From: Chthonomonas sp. UBA2391 | GTDB taxonomy: Bacteria > Armatimonadota > Fimbriimonadia > Fimbriimonadales > Fimbriimonadaceae | Length of the DNA stretch: 31,320 nucleotides | Assembly: GCA_002343825.1 (NCBI GenBank) | Contig: DDSL01000111.1 | Coordinates: forward strand, 1,594-32,913 | Reading direction: 5' to 3' | Shown: piece by piece, positions 15,453-23,896 of the stretch | Layout: each line of letters begins with the position of its first letter | How positions within the stretch are numbered: the stretch's first letter is position 1 | Notes under the pieces: generated by a model | What the model was told of the DNA's origin: nothing | What the model saw: the letters and a program-made list of their open reading frames with translations, nothing else | The model's database searches: none | Made by a program: the position numbers and the translations under genes

Positions 15453-16786
15453 AAAACATCCTCCGAAACGCACTCTTCGTCACTGGCGGCCTGGCCGTCC
15501 TAGCCCTCGCCGGATGCGGCGGGTCAGGAGATCCGTCCGCCACGACTCTCAATGCCACGGGAACCTCGCGCCTGGTCTTCCAAATCGAGTGGCCGGGCAG
15601 CCCAACTCGCGTCATTCCCGACGAGACCAGTGAAATCGAAGTCGTCGTCAAGACCGAATCGGGCGAGTTCAAAAAGACTTTCCCGAGGGGAACGTCCGAG
15701 GTGATCTTCGATGAGCTCCCGGCAGGAGACGCGACCGTGGAGGCTCGGGGAAAGATCGCCGGGGGCCGAACCATCGTGAGTGCCAGCAAGGAAACGATTC
15801 TCGCCCCGCACACCGAGAACACCGCCGAGCTCGAACTCCTGGCCCTTCCCGGGTGGATTGACGAGGACAACTGGACTCTCGGTGGCAACGTCAGTCAAGA
15901 CCCCAGCGAACCCAACACGATCCGGATCACGCTCTCCGCGGTCATCGAAAAGGCAAGCGGGGAGCCGCTCGACGGGCTGACCGAAGAGAACTTCGTGGTC
16001 CTCGAAGACGACATCCAGAAGCTACCGATCGAGGTCGCCCAAGCCACCGAAGGCGGCGGAAAGCTCGACATCATGTTCATCCTCGACGTGACGGGATCGA
16101 TGGGAGGCGAGATCAACGGAGTCCGATCCAGCGTGATCAACTTCGTCCAAGACCTCAAAGAGAGTGGACAGGATGTCCAGGTCGGCGCAACCACCTTTAG
16201 CGACACCACCGAAGGCTTCTATGCCCTTTCGGGAGATGTAGATGCCTTTAGCACGTGGGTCGGCGGACTCTTTGCCTCGGGAGGCGACGATGTCCCCGAG
16301 AACCCGATGACGGCCATGGGAGACGCCTTCACCGGCGCGGCTTGGCGGCCTGATGCGGCCCGAGTGATGATCGTCATGACCGATGCTCCGATGCATTATG
16401 CCGGCGATGGCACGAGCTTCACGGACTGGACCGTCGATACGATGGGCAACCTCCTGACCGGCTCGGCCGTGGTCCATACGATCTCGCCCGGTGGATCCAC
16501 TCGATCGTATGACTTCTCCGGTCAATCGGGCCCCGCGAGCACTCGCGCCGCCGGTACCCATCCCGACGCCAAGGTCATCAGTGACCTCACAGGCGGAACC
16601 TGGCGTCCCATGCCGTGGAACGGTGTCATCAACCTTCCCGAACTCGGGATCTCCGACGCGATCAAACGCGGATACATCATCAAGTTCAAATCAAAATATG
16701 AGGATAAGGACCGCGTGATCCGACTCGCCGCGTTCGACGAAACCGGAAAGCAAGTTGCAGACCAGGTCTATCCCGCGCGGTACTGA
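15449..16786 (+). CDS. Lipoprotein with von Willebrand factor A domain
   Basis: 445 residues from the GTG at 15449, which overlaps the previous stop (GTGA). The frame is open to 15260 upstream, but those residues are not signal-like, whereas the GTG start gives a clean signal peptide with lipobox LAGC (C23). Residues 35-135 resemble a small beta-sandwich with PAGDATVEA, as in domains that describe variation around a mean. Residues 205-430 are a VWA domain with the metal-ion site DVTGS (213-217), GGDD near 280 and MTDAP (311-315). Metal-dependent binding of a protein partner at the envelope is the known role of such domains. The partner here may be the co-encoded lipoprotein. A terminator follows. 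Confidence 0.85.
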   Translation: MKNILRNALFVTGGLAVLALAGCGGSGDPSATTLNATGTSRLVFQIEWPGSPTRVIPDETSEIEVVVKTESGEFKKTFPRGTSEVIFDELPAGDATVEARGKIAGGRTIVSASKETILAPHTENTAELELLALPGWIDEDNWTLGGNVSQDPSEPNTIRITLSAVIEKASGEPLDGLTEENFVVLEDDIQKLPIEVAQATEGGGKLDIMFILDVTGSMGGEINGVRSSVINFVQDLKESGQDVQVGATTFSDTTEGFYALSGDVDAFSTWVGGLFASGGDDVPENPMTAMGDAFTGAAWRPDAARVMIVMTDAPMHYAGDGTSFTDWTVDTMGNLLTGSAVVHTISPGGSTRSYDFSGQSGPASTRAAGTHPDAKVISDLTGGTWRPMPWNGVINLPELGISDAIKRGYIIKFKSKYEDKDRVIRLAAFDETGKQVADQVYPARY

Positions 16787-16798
16787 GACTCGTTCATG

Positions 16799-16830
16799 AA
16801 AAAAGGGGGCGGCGAGATCATCGCCGCCCC
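16799..16830 (-). terminator. Terminator of the metalloprotease gene
   Basis: GGGGCGGCGA (16806-16815) and TCGCCGCCCC (16821-16830) form a perfect 10-base stem with a 5-base loop. On the minus strand it is followed by C and six T (A-run 16799-16804). It lies between convergent genes and may also serve the VWA gene on the plus strand, where the trailing T-run is poor. Confidence 0.88.
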
Positions 16831-16855
16831 ACTATTCTGATGCCTTCTCGGCAGA

Positions 16856-19405
16856 TTACTTACCGAGTGCGCGGACGCGAGCCGTGGCTAGGCAGTGGCC
16901 GCAGCCGCGGTGCAGCGGCTGATCTCCGTCTTCGATTCCAAAGAGGAATTCGAACGGATTAGGAGCCGGAGCCGCCGTGGTCGGCGGGAACTTCAGGGCC
17001 AAGTCAATCATCCGCCCGAGGTCGCTCAGGTGAGCCTTGGTCACCTCGTCGGTCACCTTGGGCAGAGCCCCCTGGATGGCCGCATATTGCAGCGAAAGGT
17101 CCCACGTCGCATAGGCACGCTGGTCGGCGGTGTAGCTAGGGATCTTGCCGATCAGGTTCTGCACATAGCTACGTTGCAGAGCGCGACGATATCCATCCAC
17201 GACCGGTCGATTCAGCTGCAGCTCGGCCCAGACCGCGCCCCGGAGGTCATCCATCATCTGGCGAAGTGTGTAGGCGTTGGCTCCGTTCATCGACTCGTTG
17301 GCGAGCATTCGGCCCATTCGAGCATTGTTGAGCAGCGAGTTCAGCGCTTGATTCTGCAGTTGGAGGAGTCGAGCCCCCGGGCCGCCGTTGGTCAGCCGGG
17401 TGACCACATCGCGGCGCATCAGCCAGTGCGGAGTGTCGAGAACGTTCTTGATCAACCATTGGACCGCACTCCATTGCTGGGCCTTCGGAACGGGAACATA
17501 GACCTCCCCGCCCCGACCGCTGTGATAGTTGGTCTCGACCACTCCACCGACAACGGTCCCGACATGGCTGATATAGAGGCCAAACTGACCCACGACCTCG
17601 CTATGCATCTCGGCCAGAAGCGAGTAGTCCTCTCCCAGCTTTGTCGTCGCCGGAACCAGATACTCCATCACGCGCTTCAGGTTCGCAACTCCGTAGCTCG
17701 AAGCCTGCACCGGGTCGTCGCCCAGTGATTCGGCGAGGGCCGTCGGGTCGGCGCTGTTGAAGTTGTCATAGAACCTCAGCAACGGGTTGGTCACTTGGGC
17801 CGCGGCCCAGGTGTCCAGCGTTCGGACCTCGTCGTCGGGGGTCCGTGCATTCAGCGGCGCATAACCCCACTTGATGCTGAACTTGTCATAGATCCCAAGC
17901 TTGGGCATTAGGTAAGCCCCGTCGCCGGGTTGAGCGACGTAGTTGAACCGGGCATAGTCCATGATGCTGGTCGCGGTCCCGTTTTCAGAGGTCCACTTAG
18001 GGTCACGGAGCCAGGCCACCGGCACCATCGCGCTTCCCTTTCCATTGTGCGGTAATCCTAAGGTGTGACCGACCTCGTGGGCGACCACAAAGCGAAGAAG
18101 TTCGCCCTGCAGGTCATCCGGCATTGGGAGTCGGCGGCCGCGAGGGTCGCTCGGCGAGGCCTGAGTGAAGTACCACCCTTGGTTGAGCTTCAGAATGTCG
18201 TGCCACATGATGATGTGGGCACTGAGGATCTCGCCGCTGCGGGGGTCGGCCGTGTGCGGTCCCATTGCGTTGGCAATCGGCAGGGCCGCCCAGCGAACCA
18301 CCGAGTAGCGCACGTCCTCGGGACTCCAGTTCGGGTCCTCTTCCTTGGTCGGGGCCATCTTGGCGATGATCGCGTTCTTGAATCCAGCGGATTCAAAGGC
18401 GGGTTGCCAGTCTTCAATTCCCTTCTTGACGTAGTCTCGCCATTTAGCCGGGACTTCTTGGCTGATGTAGTAAATAATCGGCTTGACGGGCTCGCTCAGC
18501 TCGGCCTTGGGATCCTTCTTTTCGAGGCGATAGCGGGCGATGTAGGAGCGGGGCTTGGTTCCACTTTGTTCGTTGCGGAACTGCGTGAACGGGTAGTTGA
18601 AGTAGCCGACTCGGGCGTCGTAGTATCGGCCCATCATCGGGTCTTCGGGCAAAAGCACGATGCTCGTGTGGATCAGACCCGTGTTGGTGTTGCGGCTGGG
18701 AAGACCCAACAGAGCGGCCAAGGGCCCGAGCTGGTTGTTGCCCCCGCCGACAAAAGTCATCAACATTTCGATGTTGATGTTCTCGGGGAAGGCCGTAACG
18801 CGCTCAACGAAGGTCCGGTTCGCGTCGGGATTGCCGCCGCCCATCACGAAGCGGACGCTGAGCTCAGGAATCTCGCTCTTAAGCGTTCGGCTCATGTCGA
18901 TCAGGGTGCCCCCGGCCGCGCTGGTGCCCTTCACGTCGAAAGCGGCGACGATCGGCTGCACATTGCTGATCCGGACAGCTTGGGCAAGGTCGCCCTCGGC
19001 TCGGTTCTCAAAGCTGATCAATCGCAGAAGGACCTTATCGCCCCGGAGTTCAAACCGGACCACGCCACGGTTCCCCGCCGCGCCACTATAGCTGCCTTCG
19101 GGAGATTCTTTGAGGGCGCTATAGATCAAGAGATCTCGACCAAACTTATCCTTTGGGATCTCAAACTGAACGGCTTCTCCCTTGGTGTACACATTGAAGA
19201 GTCCTTCTTGTTTTTTGTGATCCTTAATGCTTTTTTCGAAGTCCTCTTGGGCCTTATCCTTTTCGGTCTTGGCCGGCTCCGCGGGCTTCCCGGCTTCGGG
19301 CGCCTTGGTGGTTTCCGCTTGAGCAAAAACGATCGGCGATTGTCCGATCAGAACGAGAGTGGCGGCCATAAGGGCCAAAGGCTTGAATCGATTCATCTTC
19401 CCCAT
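16856..19405 (-). CDS. Secreted zinc metalloprotease (DUF5117/DUF5118 type)
   Basis: 849 residues from the ATG at 19405, chosen because GGAAG lies five bases upstream; the ATG at 19396 is an alternative. The signal peptide is LALMAATLVLIGQSPIVFAQA, followed by a charged, proline/lysine-rich linker. The metzincin site HEVGHTLGLPH is at 443-453 (zinc ligands H443, H447, H453; catalytic E444), with the Met-turn SIMDYARF at 480-487. The N-terminal part carries the beta-rich domains that accompany this family. Long C-terminal helices complete the protein. Extracytoplasmic proteolysis is inferred; the physiological substrate is unknown for the family. It is a single-gene unit between two terminators. 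The C-terminal tail contains a CGHC motif shortly before the stop. Confidence 0.9.
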   Translation of the reverse strand: MGKMNRFKPLALMAATLVLIGQSPIVFAQAETTKAPEAGKPAEPAKTEKDKAQEDFEKSIKDHKKQEGLFNVYTKGEAVQFEIPKDKFGRDLLIYSALKESPEGSYSGAAGNRGVVRFELRGDKVLLRLISFENRAEGDLAQAVRISNVQPIVAAFDVKGTSAAGGTLIDMSRTLKSEIPELSVRFVMGGGNPDANRTFVERVTAFPENINIEMLMTFVGGGNNQLGPLAALLGLPSRNTNTGLIHTSIVLLPEDPMMGRYYDARVGYFNYPFTQFRNEQSGTKPRSYIARYRLEKKDPKAELSEPVKPIIYYISQEVPAKWRDYVKKGIEDWQPAFESAGFKNAIIAKMAPTKEEDPNWSPEDVRYSVVRWAALPIANAMGPHTADPRSGEILSAHIIMWHDILKLNQGWYFTQASPSDPRGRRLPMPDDLQGELLRFVVAHEVGHTLGLPHNGKGSAMVPVAWLRDPKWTSENGTATSIMDYARFNYVAQPGDGAYLMPKLGIYDKFSIKWGYAPLNARTPDDEVRTLDTWAAAQVTNPLLRFYDNFNSADPTALAESLGDDPVQASSYGVANLKRVMEYLVPATTKLGEDYSLLAEMHSEVVGQFGLYISHVGTVVGGVVETNYHSGRGGEVYVPVPKAQQWSAVQWLIKNVLDTPHWLMRRDVVTRLTNGGPGARLLQLQNQALNSLLNNARMGRMLANESMNGANAYTLRQMMDDLRGAVWAELQLNRPVVDGYRRALQRSYVQNLIGKIPSYTADQRAYATWDLSLQYAAIQGALPKVTDEVTKAHLSDLGRMIDLALKFPPTTAAPAPNPFEFLFGIEDGDQPLHRGCGHCLATARVRALGK

Positions 19406-19462
19406 ACCAACTTCCGGACGTTGCGTCCAGATCAAAGGGATATCGGACCTGACACAAGGAAA

Positions 19463-19491
19463 GTTCCCAACCCTCTAAAGAGATTGGGAAC
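19463..19491 (-). terminator. Stem-loop terminator of the second PEP-CTERM gene
   Basis: GTTCCCAA (19463-19470) pairs with TTGGGAAC (19484-19491), with an inner CTCT/AGAG pair. It lies 57 bases after the PEP-CTERM stop and ahead of the metalloprotease promoter. The minus strand continues CTTTCCTTG. Confidence 0.7.
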
Positions 19492-19548
19492 CAGGGCAGA
19501 AAACCCGAGGCCAGCAGATCACAAGACCTATTTTGAATTCAATAGGGC

Positions 19549-20169
19549 CTATTTCCTGCGCTTTTGCCGAGCCAAAAGCAGGCTTCCGAAACCGACTCCA
19601 AGAAGGGACGCCGGTTCCGGCACGACGACCGACATATCGTCGAGATAGAAGTCATTAGGAAAAGCGCTTAGATTCGAGTTGATGACCTCAAAAGTCGCGC
19701 TGGTGGCTGCCCCAGAGTTCCAACTCACCGTCCATTCGACCCAGCTCCCCACGTTGTTGGGCAATTGGAAGGAAGAACCCTCGTTGCTGCCGTTGACTTT
19801 GAGTTGGAGTACGGCCGGTCCCCCGCCGACCGCAGTCGATGCCCAGGCCGAGAAGTAGTAGGTCGTATTCGGCAGGATCCCAACCGTCTGCCGCCAGACG
19901 GCCGGCGATCCGGAAGTCGCCCCGTTGATGACCATGTATTTGCCCGTACCCGATGTGTGGTCGCCGATGTTGAAGAAGGCTCCGTTAAAACTGCTCGGCA
20001 TGGAAGAAACCGTGTATTGGCCCTCACTCGAGTTCGAACTCGCGAACACGTAGTCCGAAGAAAAGCCCGAGTTCCCGGCCTCAAAGTCCCCGTTCACGAA
20101 CAAATTCGCCGACGCAACACCGGCCGAAAGAATCCCTATCCCAACCAACCATGGTCTCATGCTGTGCAT
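19549..20169 (-). CDS. PEP-CTERM protein with carbohydrate-binding-like fold
   Basis: 206 residues if started at the ATG at 20169 (alternative 20160); neither has a strong ribosome-binding site. The signal peptide is WLVGIGILSAGVASA. The mature protein begins NLFVNGDFEAG and has W/F-rich strands (YYFSAWAST, WVEWTVSW, FYLDDMSVV), as in CBM4/9-like or DUF642-type jelly-roll modules, suggesting glycan binding. The C-terminal sorting tail is VPEP, a hydrophobic run (ASLLGVGFGSLLL), then RQKRRK. This is the second PEP-CTERM protein in the window and supports a PEP-CTERM/exosortase system in the genome. It is divergent from the E2 gene. An inverted repeat GCTGT...ACAGC overlaps the start-codon region. 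Confidence 0.83.
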   Translation of the reverse strand: MHSMRPWLVGIGILSAGVASANLFVNGDFEAGNSGFSSDYVFASSNSSEGQYTVSSMPSSFNGAFFNIGDHTSGTGKYMVINGATSGSPAVWRQTVGILPNTTYYFSAWASTAVGGGPAVLQLKVNGSNEGSSFQLPNNVGSWVEWTVSWNSGAATSATFEVINSNLSAFPNDFYLDDMSVVVPEPASLLGVGFGSLLLARQKRRK

Positions 20170-20358
20170 CGTACAGCAAAAATAGCGATGAGCCTCCAGC
20201 AAATATGCTGGAATAATCTCCTCCATTGTCACTTTTCCAGGGGCCGATGGTCAGGAAATCTCTGCTCGCTCGCCGCGAGCAACGGCTCCGCCCGCGGGCT
20301 CTTCAGGCTCGATCACGCCGCCGCGCGGTATCCTCTGCACGTAGCAGGGATCAGAAAA

Positions 20359-21615
20359 ATGACCGAAGTGATCATGCCCAAGATGGGCGACGGAATGGAA
20401 GAAGGCACCCTCGTCGAATGGTTGAAGAAAGAGGGCGAAAAGGTCAAGACCGGAGAGGTCATCGGCAATATTCAGACCGATAAAGCCACGCTGGAGCTCG
20501 AATCTCCGGGTAGCGGCATCCTCGGAGGCATCCTTGTTCAACCGGGCCAAACCGTTCCAGTGGGTATCCCGATTGCCGCCTTGTTAAAAGAAGGTGAGAC
20601 TCTTCCTGCCGACTGGGGTAGCGCCGACCGCAAAGCAGCCCCGGCCAAAGAAGAAGAAGATGCTTCTCCCGCCGCCGCCACCACGGGCGCCGCGGCAAGC
20701 AGCGTCGGCGGAACCGCCGTTGCCGACCGAGTGAAGGCGAGCCCCTTGGCCAAAAAGCTGGCCGCGGCAAACCACATCGATTTGAACCACCTCGTCGGTT
20801 CGGGCCCCGGTGGCCGGATCGTCGAGAAAGACGTCCAAGCCGCCATCGGCAACGGTTCGGTCGCGACGAAGCCGGCCCCTGCTGCTGCCACGTCTGCCCC
20901 CGCTCCGAGCTTCCAGCCGATCGCCCCGACGGCCGAAGACACCAAGGTCCCGCTCAATTTCCTCCGCAAGATCATCGCCGAGCGCACCACCCACGCAAAG
21001 TCGACGGTGCCGCACTTCTACGTCACCCTTGAGGTCGACATGGAGCCGGTTCTGCAACTTCGGAGCCTCTTCGAATCGCAAGAGAGCGGCAAGGTCAGCA
21101 TCAACGACTTCGTGGTCAAGGCCACCGCGCTGGCCCTTCAGCAAATGCCCGAAGTCAACGCGACGTTCCAGGGCGACCATATTCTCCGACACGGTGCGGT
21201 GCACATCGGCATCGCGGCCGCCGTCGATGACGGTCTCTTGGTCCCGGTGATCAAAAATGCCCACGCCATGAGCCTCCGCCAGCTGAGCGACAGAGCTCGC
21301 GAACTGGTCAAGAAGGCCCGAGACGGAAAGCTTCTACCGGACGAAATGTCGGGTTCGACCTTCAGCATCAGCAACATGGGAATGCTGGACGTCGATACCT
21401 TTGGTGCGATCATCAATGAACCCAACGCCGGCATCATCGCGGTCAGTTCGACCCGCAAGCGCCCGGTCGTGACCGATGAAGATGAACTGGAGATCCGAAC
21501 GATGATGAACATCACCGGCTCGTTCGACCACCGCGTGGTCGATGGCGCAATCGGGGCAAAGTTCATGAACGTCGTTCGCGGTTTCCTGCAAAACCCAACT
21601 CGGCTGTTGCAGTAG
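20359..21615 (+). CDS. pdhC: Dihydrolipoamide acyltransferase (E2 component)
   Basis: 418 residues from the ATG at 20359, with CAGGGA upstream; the open frame reaches back to 19765 but is non-coding there. The lipoyl domain is residues 1-80 with the lipoylated lysine K42 in QTDKATLE. An Ala/Pro linker leads to a peripheral-subunit (E3/E1)-binding domain at about 124-162 (KASPLAKKLA...GSGPGGRIVEKDV). A second linker precedes the catalytic domain (195-418) with active site HRVVDG (H391, D395). It transfers acyl groups to CoA, most likely acetyl in the pyruvate dehydrogenase complex. The length and single lipoyl domain also fit a branched-chain or acetoin E2. E1 and E3 genes are not adjacent. 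The symbol is tentative. Confidence 0.9.
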   Translation: MTEVIMPKMGDGMEEGTLVEWLKKEGEKVKTGEVIGNIQTDKATLELESPGSGILGGILVQPGQTVPVGIPIAALLKEGETLPADWGSADRKAAPAKEEEDASPAAATTGAAASSVGGTAVADRVKASPLAKKLAAANHIDLNHLVGSGPGGRIVEKDVQAAIGNGSVATKPAPAAATSAPAPSFQPIAPTAEDTKVPLNFLRKIIAERTTHAKSTVPHFYVTLEVDMEPVLQLRSLFESQESGKVSINDFVVKATALALQQMPEVNATFQGDHILRHGAVHIGIAAAVDDGLLVPVIKNAHAMSLRQLSDRARELVKKARDGKLLPDEMSGSTFSISNMGMLDVDTFGAIINEPNAGIIAVSSTRKRPVVTDEDELEIRTMMNITGSFDHRVVDGAIGAKFMNVVRGFLQNPTRLLQ

Positions 21616-21644
21616 GAATTTGTCCGGTTTGGCGTTCGGCATCG

Positions 21645-21650
21645 TATACT
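21645..21650 (+). promoter_or_regulatory. -10 box of the toxin-antitoxin operon
   Basis: TATACT lies 14 bases before the ATG at 21665, giving a leader of about 8 bases. TTGTCC at 21620-21625 could be a -35 with long (19-base) spacing. It would drive a separate transcript from the E2 gene. Confidence 0.4.
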
Positions 21651-21664
21651 TTAGTTGTAACGAT

Positions 21665-22129
21665 ATGGCCGGACCGCCTGACCAGAACTCGATCAGTGGA
21701 GTTTCTATTACTCCGGAAAACTTAACCGCCCTAAGATTATTGAAGGAGCGACTGGGTTTGTCTTCGGAAGAAGAGGCCTTGACCTGGTCGCTCAGGGCTT
21801 CTCTGGATGTGGTGCGATCCGTCCAAGAAGCCCCCTCTGGGACCTCCGTCGAAGAATCCCTTCCAGGGTATCGGTATCTCGTTCGCAGGTCGCACCCTTG
21901 GAGAAAGCAAGCCGCCCTGAGGGGTCGTCGTCTCCTAGCCGGTCAGCTGGTTCTCTCAATGAAGGCCAACGGACAGACCCCAGAGGCCGCCGCCGAAACC
22001 TGGGATTTGCCGATAGAAGCGGTTCGCGAGGCTCAAGCCTACTATGATGCTCATCAAGAGCTGATCCATCACGAAGCCGTGGAGGACCGCTCGCGGGCCG
22101 AAGACACGGTCACTCTCCGGAGTCGATGA
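21665..22129 (+). CDS. Antitoxin-like protein, DUF433-type HTH
   Basis: 154 residues from the ATG at 21665. Residues 1-50 contain a ribbon/helix-like segment (VSITPENLTALRLLKERLG.SSEEEAL). The C-terminal half has the DUF433-type sequence RRLLAGQLVLSMKANGQTPEAAAETWDLPIEAVREAQAYYDAH, where a helix-turn-helix is followed by a helix. Proteins of this kind partner DUF5615 PIN-like toxins and act as antitoxin and repressor. The gene overlaps the toxin start by ATGA, fixing stoichiometry. A longer frame starts at 21620, but the ATG at 21665 fits the promoter. Confidence 0.8.
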   Translation: MAGPPDQNSISGVSITPENLTALRLLKERLGLSSEEEALTWSLRASLDVVRSVQEAPSGTSVEESLPGYRYLVRRSHPWRKQAALRGRRLLAGQLVLSMKANGQTPEAAAETWDLPIEAVREAQAYYDAHQELIHHEAVEDRSRAEDTVTLRSR

Positions 22130-22479
22130 GGCTCCTTCTCGATGAGAATTGCGCCGCGAAGCAGCTCGTGACGGCACTCCGAGATTCTGGCCACGCGGCG
22201 GTAACCGTCTATTCGGCAGGGCTCCAGGGAGCGGATGATCTCAAGATCTGGACCTGGGCACAGCACCATGGCGATACGATCGTCACGAAGAACGTGAGTG
22301 ACTTTCTCGAGTTGGCCCGCACTACACCGGCCCATCACGGCATCTTGGCAATTTTTGACCACCCGGATAGTCGGAAGAATCTCTCGTGGGTGCAAATTGC
22401 AAAGGCTGTCTCCAACCTCATTGAGTCGGGCCTGCAAATCGAAGGCTCCTGTCACGACCTCAACAGTTGGTACTTCTAG
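22126..22479 (+). CDS. DUF5615 PIN-like toxin
   Basis: 117 residues. It starts LLLDENCAAKQLVTALRDSGH, the hallmark of DUF5615/Mut7-C-like PIN nucleases, with the first acidic residue D6. GADDLKIWTWAQHHGDTIVTKNVSDF is the second conserved block, with acidic residues near D35, D36 and D52. One acidic position usually seen as TKDxDF reads TKNVSDF, so activity may differ from the norm. Known relatives act as ribonucleases inhibited by the upstream partner. The stop codon overlaps the stop of the convergent RseB-like gene in a shared CTAG. Confidence 0.85.
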   Translation: MRLLLDENCAAKQLVTALRDSGHAAVTVYSAGLQGADDLKIWTWAQHHGDTIVTKNVSDFLELARTTPAHHGILAIFDHPDSRKNLSWVQIAKAVSNLIESGLQIEGSCHDLNSWYF

Positions 22480-23462
22480 AGCGAACGGACCTGTTTGGCC
22501 AGGGCTTGGAGTTCAGCCGGGGGGAGATCGCCGACCAAAACCAATGTGTAGCCGCCCACATTCCATCGGTGCGCCTTTCCGCGACCACCCGAGGCCCGCT
22601 GGAGTCGCTCCATATTGACCGCGGACTTCAGTTGGAAAAGGGTGAGCACCCGACCGTCACGGCTGAAACTCTGCACCAGACCCTTTCCACCCGCGAGGTC
22701 GACGATCCGGATATTCTGGAGAGCGGCTCCGGTCGTGTCCGGCAGCGAATAGACCGTAAACCCGAGTTCCTTTGCTTTGCCGAGCAAGATGTCTCGAATC
22801 GGGACGATCTTCGCCCCTCGACGGTTGATCTCAAAATCTTTCGGATCGATGCGGGGGGCAAAGTTGATCCGGGTGAATTCGAACGACCCGGTCTTGGTCC
22901 CCACTCGATCGTAGAGTTCGCGCTTGAGGGGCAAACCGGTCGCTTCGTCCACCCAAAGTCGCTGGATCGAGTTTCCGGCCCGGTCCGCAACCGCCATCAG
23001 TAGCGTCGCGCGACCGGCGATGTTGCCTCCGGCCGAAAAAGTCATCCGCAGAGCGCCTTCCCGGCGCTTCTTCAGGAGCATACGCAACCGAGCGACACCC
23101 TCGTCTTTGGGGCTTGGTCCCACGATGATCTCGTTACGATCAGGGTAGAAGTGCTGCCGCCCACGGGGACCATCGATGATGATCTGGCCTGCCGCGTCGG
23201 ATCCGGTGAGGAACTCCGTACGGCTGAATCGACCATCGACGGTCACGACCTCGGTGTTTCGGATTCGGTTACCTTCGGCCCGAAATTCGACGACCCGTTG
23301 GCCGGTGTAGCGCTGTTTGCCGGCGCGGTCCAGCATCAGCCGGATCGGTGCGGGGAGATCTCGAACTGCATCTCCTCCGGGCCCGCGTTGGGCCAAGACC
23401 GGCAGGATCAAACCGAACGCCAGAAGCGAACTCAGAAAGACTCGAGGTCGGTACTGCTCCAT
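22476..23462 (-). CDS. RseB/MucB-like periplasmic regulator
   Basis: 328 residues from the ATG at 23462 (GGAG ten bases upstream); the ATG at 23471 is an alternative. The signal peptide is VFLSSLLAFGLILPVLAQ, without a lipobox Cys. The middle part has the LolA/RseB-like half-barrel pattern: YTGQRVVEFRAEGN, TVDGRFSRTEFL, WVDEATGLPLKRELYD, and FEFTRINFAPRIDPKDFEI. The C-terminal domain corresponds to the second RseB domain (GKAKELGFTVYSLP). In known systems it binds the anti-sigma factor in the periplasm and senses envelope damage. Here the gene start overlaps the anti-sigma gene by 31 bases, and the sigma factor is just upstream, which fits this role. Confidence 0.85.
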   Translation of the reverse strand: MEQYRPRVFLSSLLAFGLILPVLAQRGPGGDAVRDLPAPIRLMLDRAGKQRYTGQRVVEFRAEGNRIRNTEVVTVDGRFSRTEFLTGSDAAGQIIIDGPRGRQHFYPDRNEIIVGPSPKDEGVARLRMLLKKRREGALRMTFSAGGNIAGRATLLMAVADRAGNSIQRLWVDEATGLPLKRELYDRVGTKTGSFEFTRINFAPRIDPKDFEINRRGAKIVPIRDILLGKAKELGFTVYSLPDTTGAALQNIRIVDLAGGKGLVQSFSRDGRVLTLFQLKSAVNMERLQRASGGRGKAHRWNVGGYTLVLVGDLPPAELQALAKQVRSL

Positions 23463-23896
23463 TCGATCCATTCTCCAGTCGGGGTCTCTACCCCGTTCTT
23501 CACCGGAGCATAGCTCTCCGCGACATCCATCGCGCTCGCCATTTCCAAGTGAGTGCCCCAGATTTCTTCTTCCACGCTCGCAGACGCGATTCCCGCCGGT
23601 GAACTGGCCACTTCGGGTCGGTTCATCAAGAATGCGGCCCCAATGATCGCCGTTGCCGCGACCGGTGCGGCCAACTTCCACCAGAATCCTGATAGCTTAC
23701 TCTTGCTGGGCGCGCCGATGGCGGCCAGCTTCTCATTCAGTTCGCTGCGCCAGACCATGCTGGGTTCTTCGGTCGGCAGATCTCGAACCGCCGACGAGAA
23801 CGCCGCGCTCCCGCCCAGCGCCGCATCCAGTTCGGCCTGCTCGGCCGGACTCAGCGGGGCTTCTTCAGCGAGTTTCTTCAGCAGTTCGGGGTTCAT
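23432..23896 (-). CDS. Transmembrane anti-sigma factor
   Basis: 154 residues. The N-terminal cytoplasmic part is about 70 residues (MNPELLKKLAEEAPLSPAEQ). One transmembrane helix lies at about 71-91 (FWWKLAAPVAATAIIGAAFL), then a 63-residue outer segment rich in Glu/Trp at its end. This is the standard layout of ECF anti-sigma proteins. No HxxxCxxC zinc-binding motif is present, so it is not of the zinc-binding (ZAS) type. Its ATG overlaps the sigma-factor stop by ATGA, with GGAG nine bases upstream, and the RseB-like gene overlaps its end. Confidence 0.82.
   Translation of the reverse strand: MNPELLKKLAEEAPLSPAEQAELDAALGGSAAFSSAVRDLPTEEPSMVWRSELNEKLAAIGAPSKSKLSGFWWKLAAPVAATAIIGAAFLMNRPEVASSPAGIASASVEEEIWGTHLEMASAMDVAESYAPVKNGVETPTGEWIEWSSTDLESF

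Noticed and set aside
18065..19648. Long plus-strand open frame of 527 codons
   Set aside because: It is antisense to the metalloprotease gene, which has a signal peptide, zinc site and Met-turn. The frame stays open because of high GC codon bias; the translated product has no recognisable features.
20584..21264. Minus-strand frame of 226 codons within the E2 gene
   Set aside because: It is the antisense of a clear E2 with lipoyl, binding and catalytic domains.
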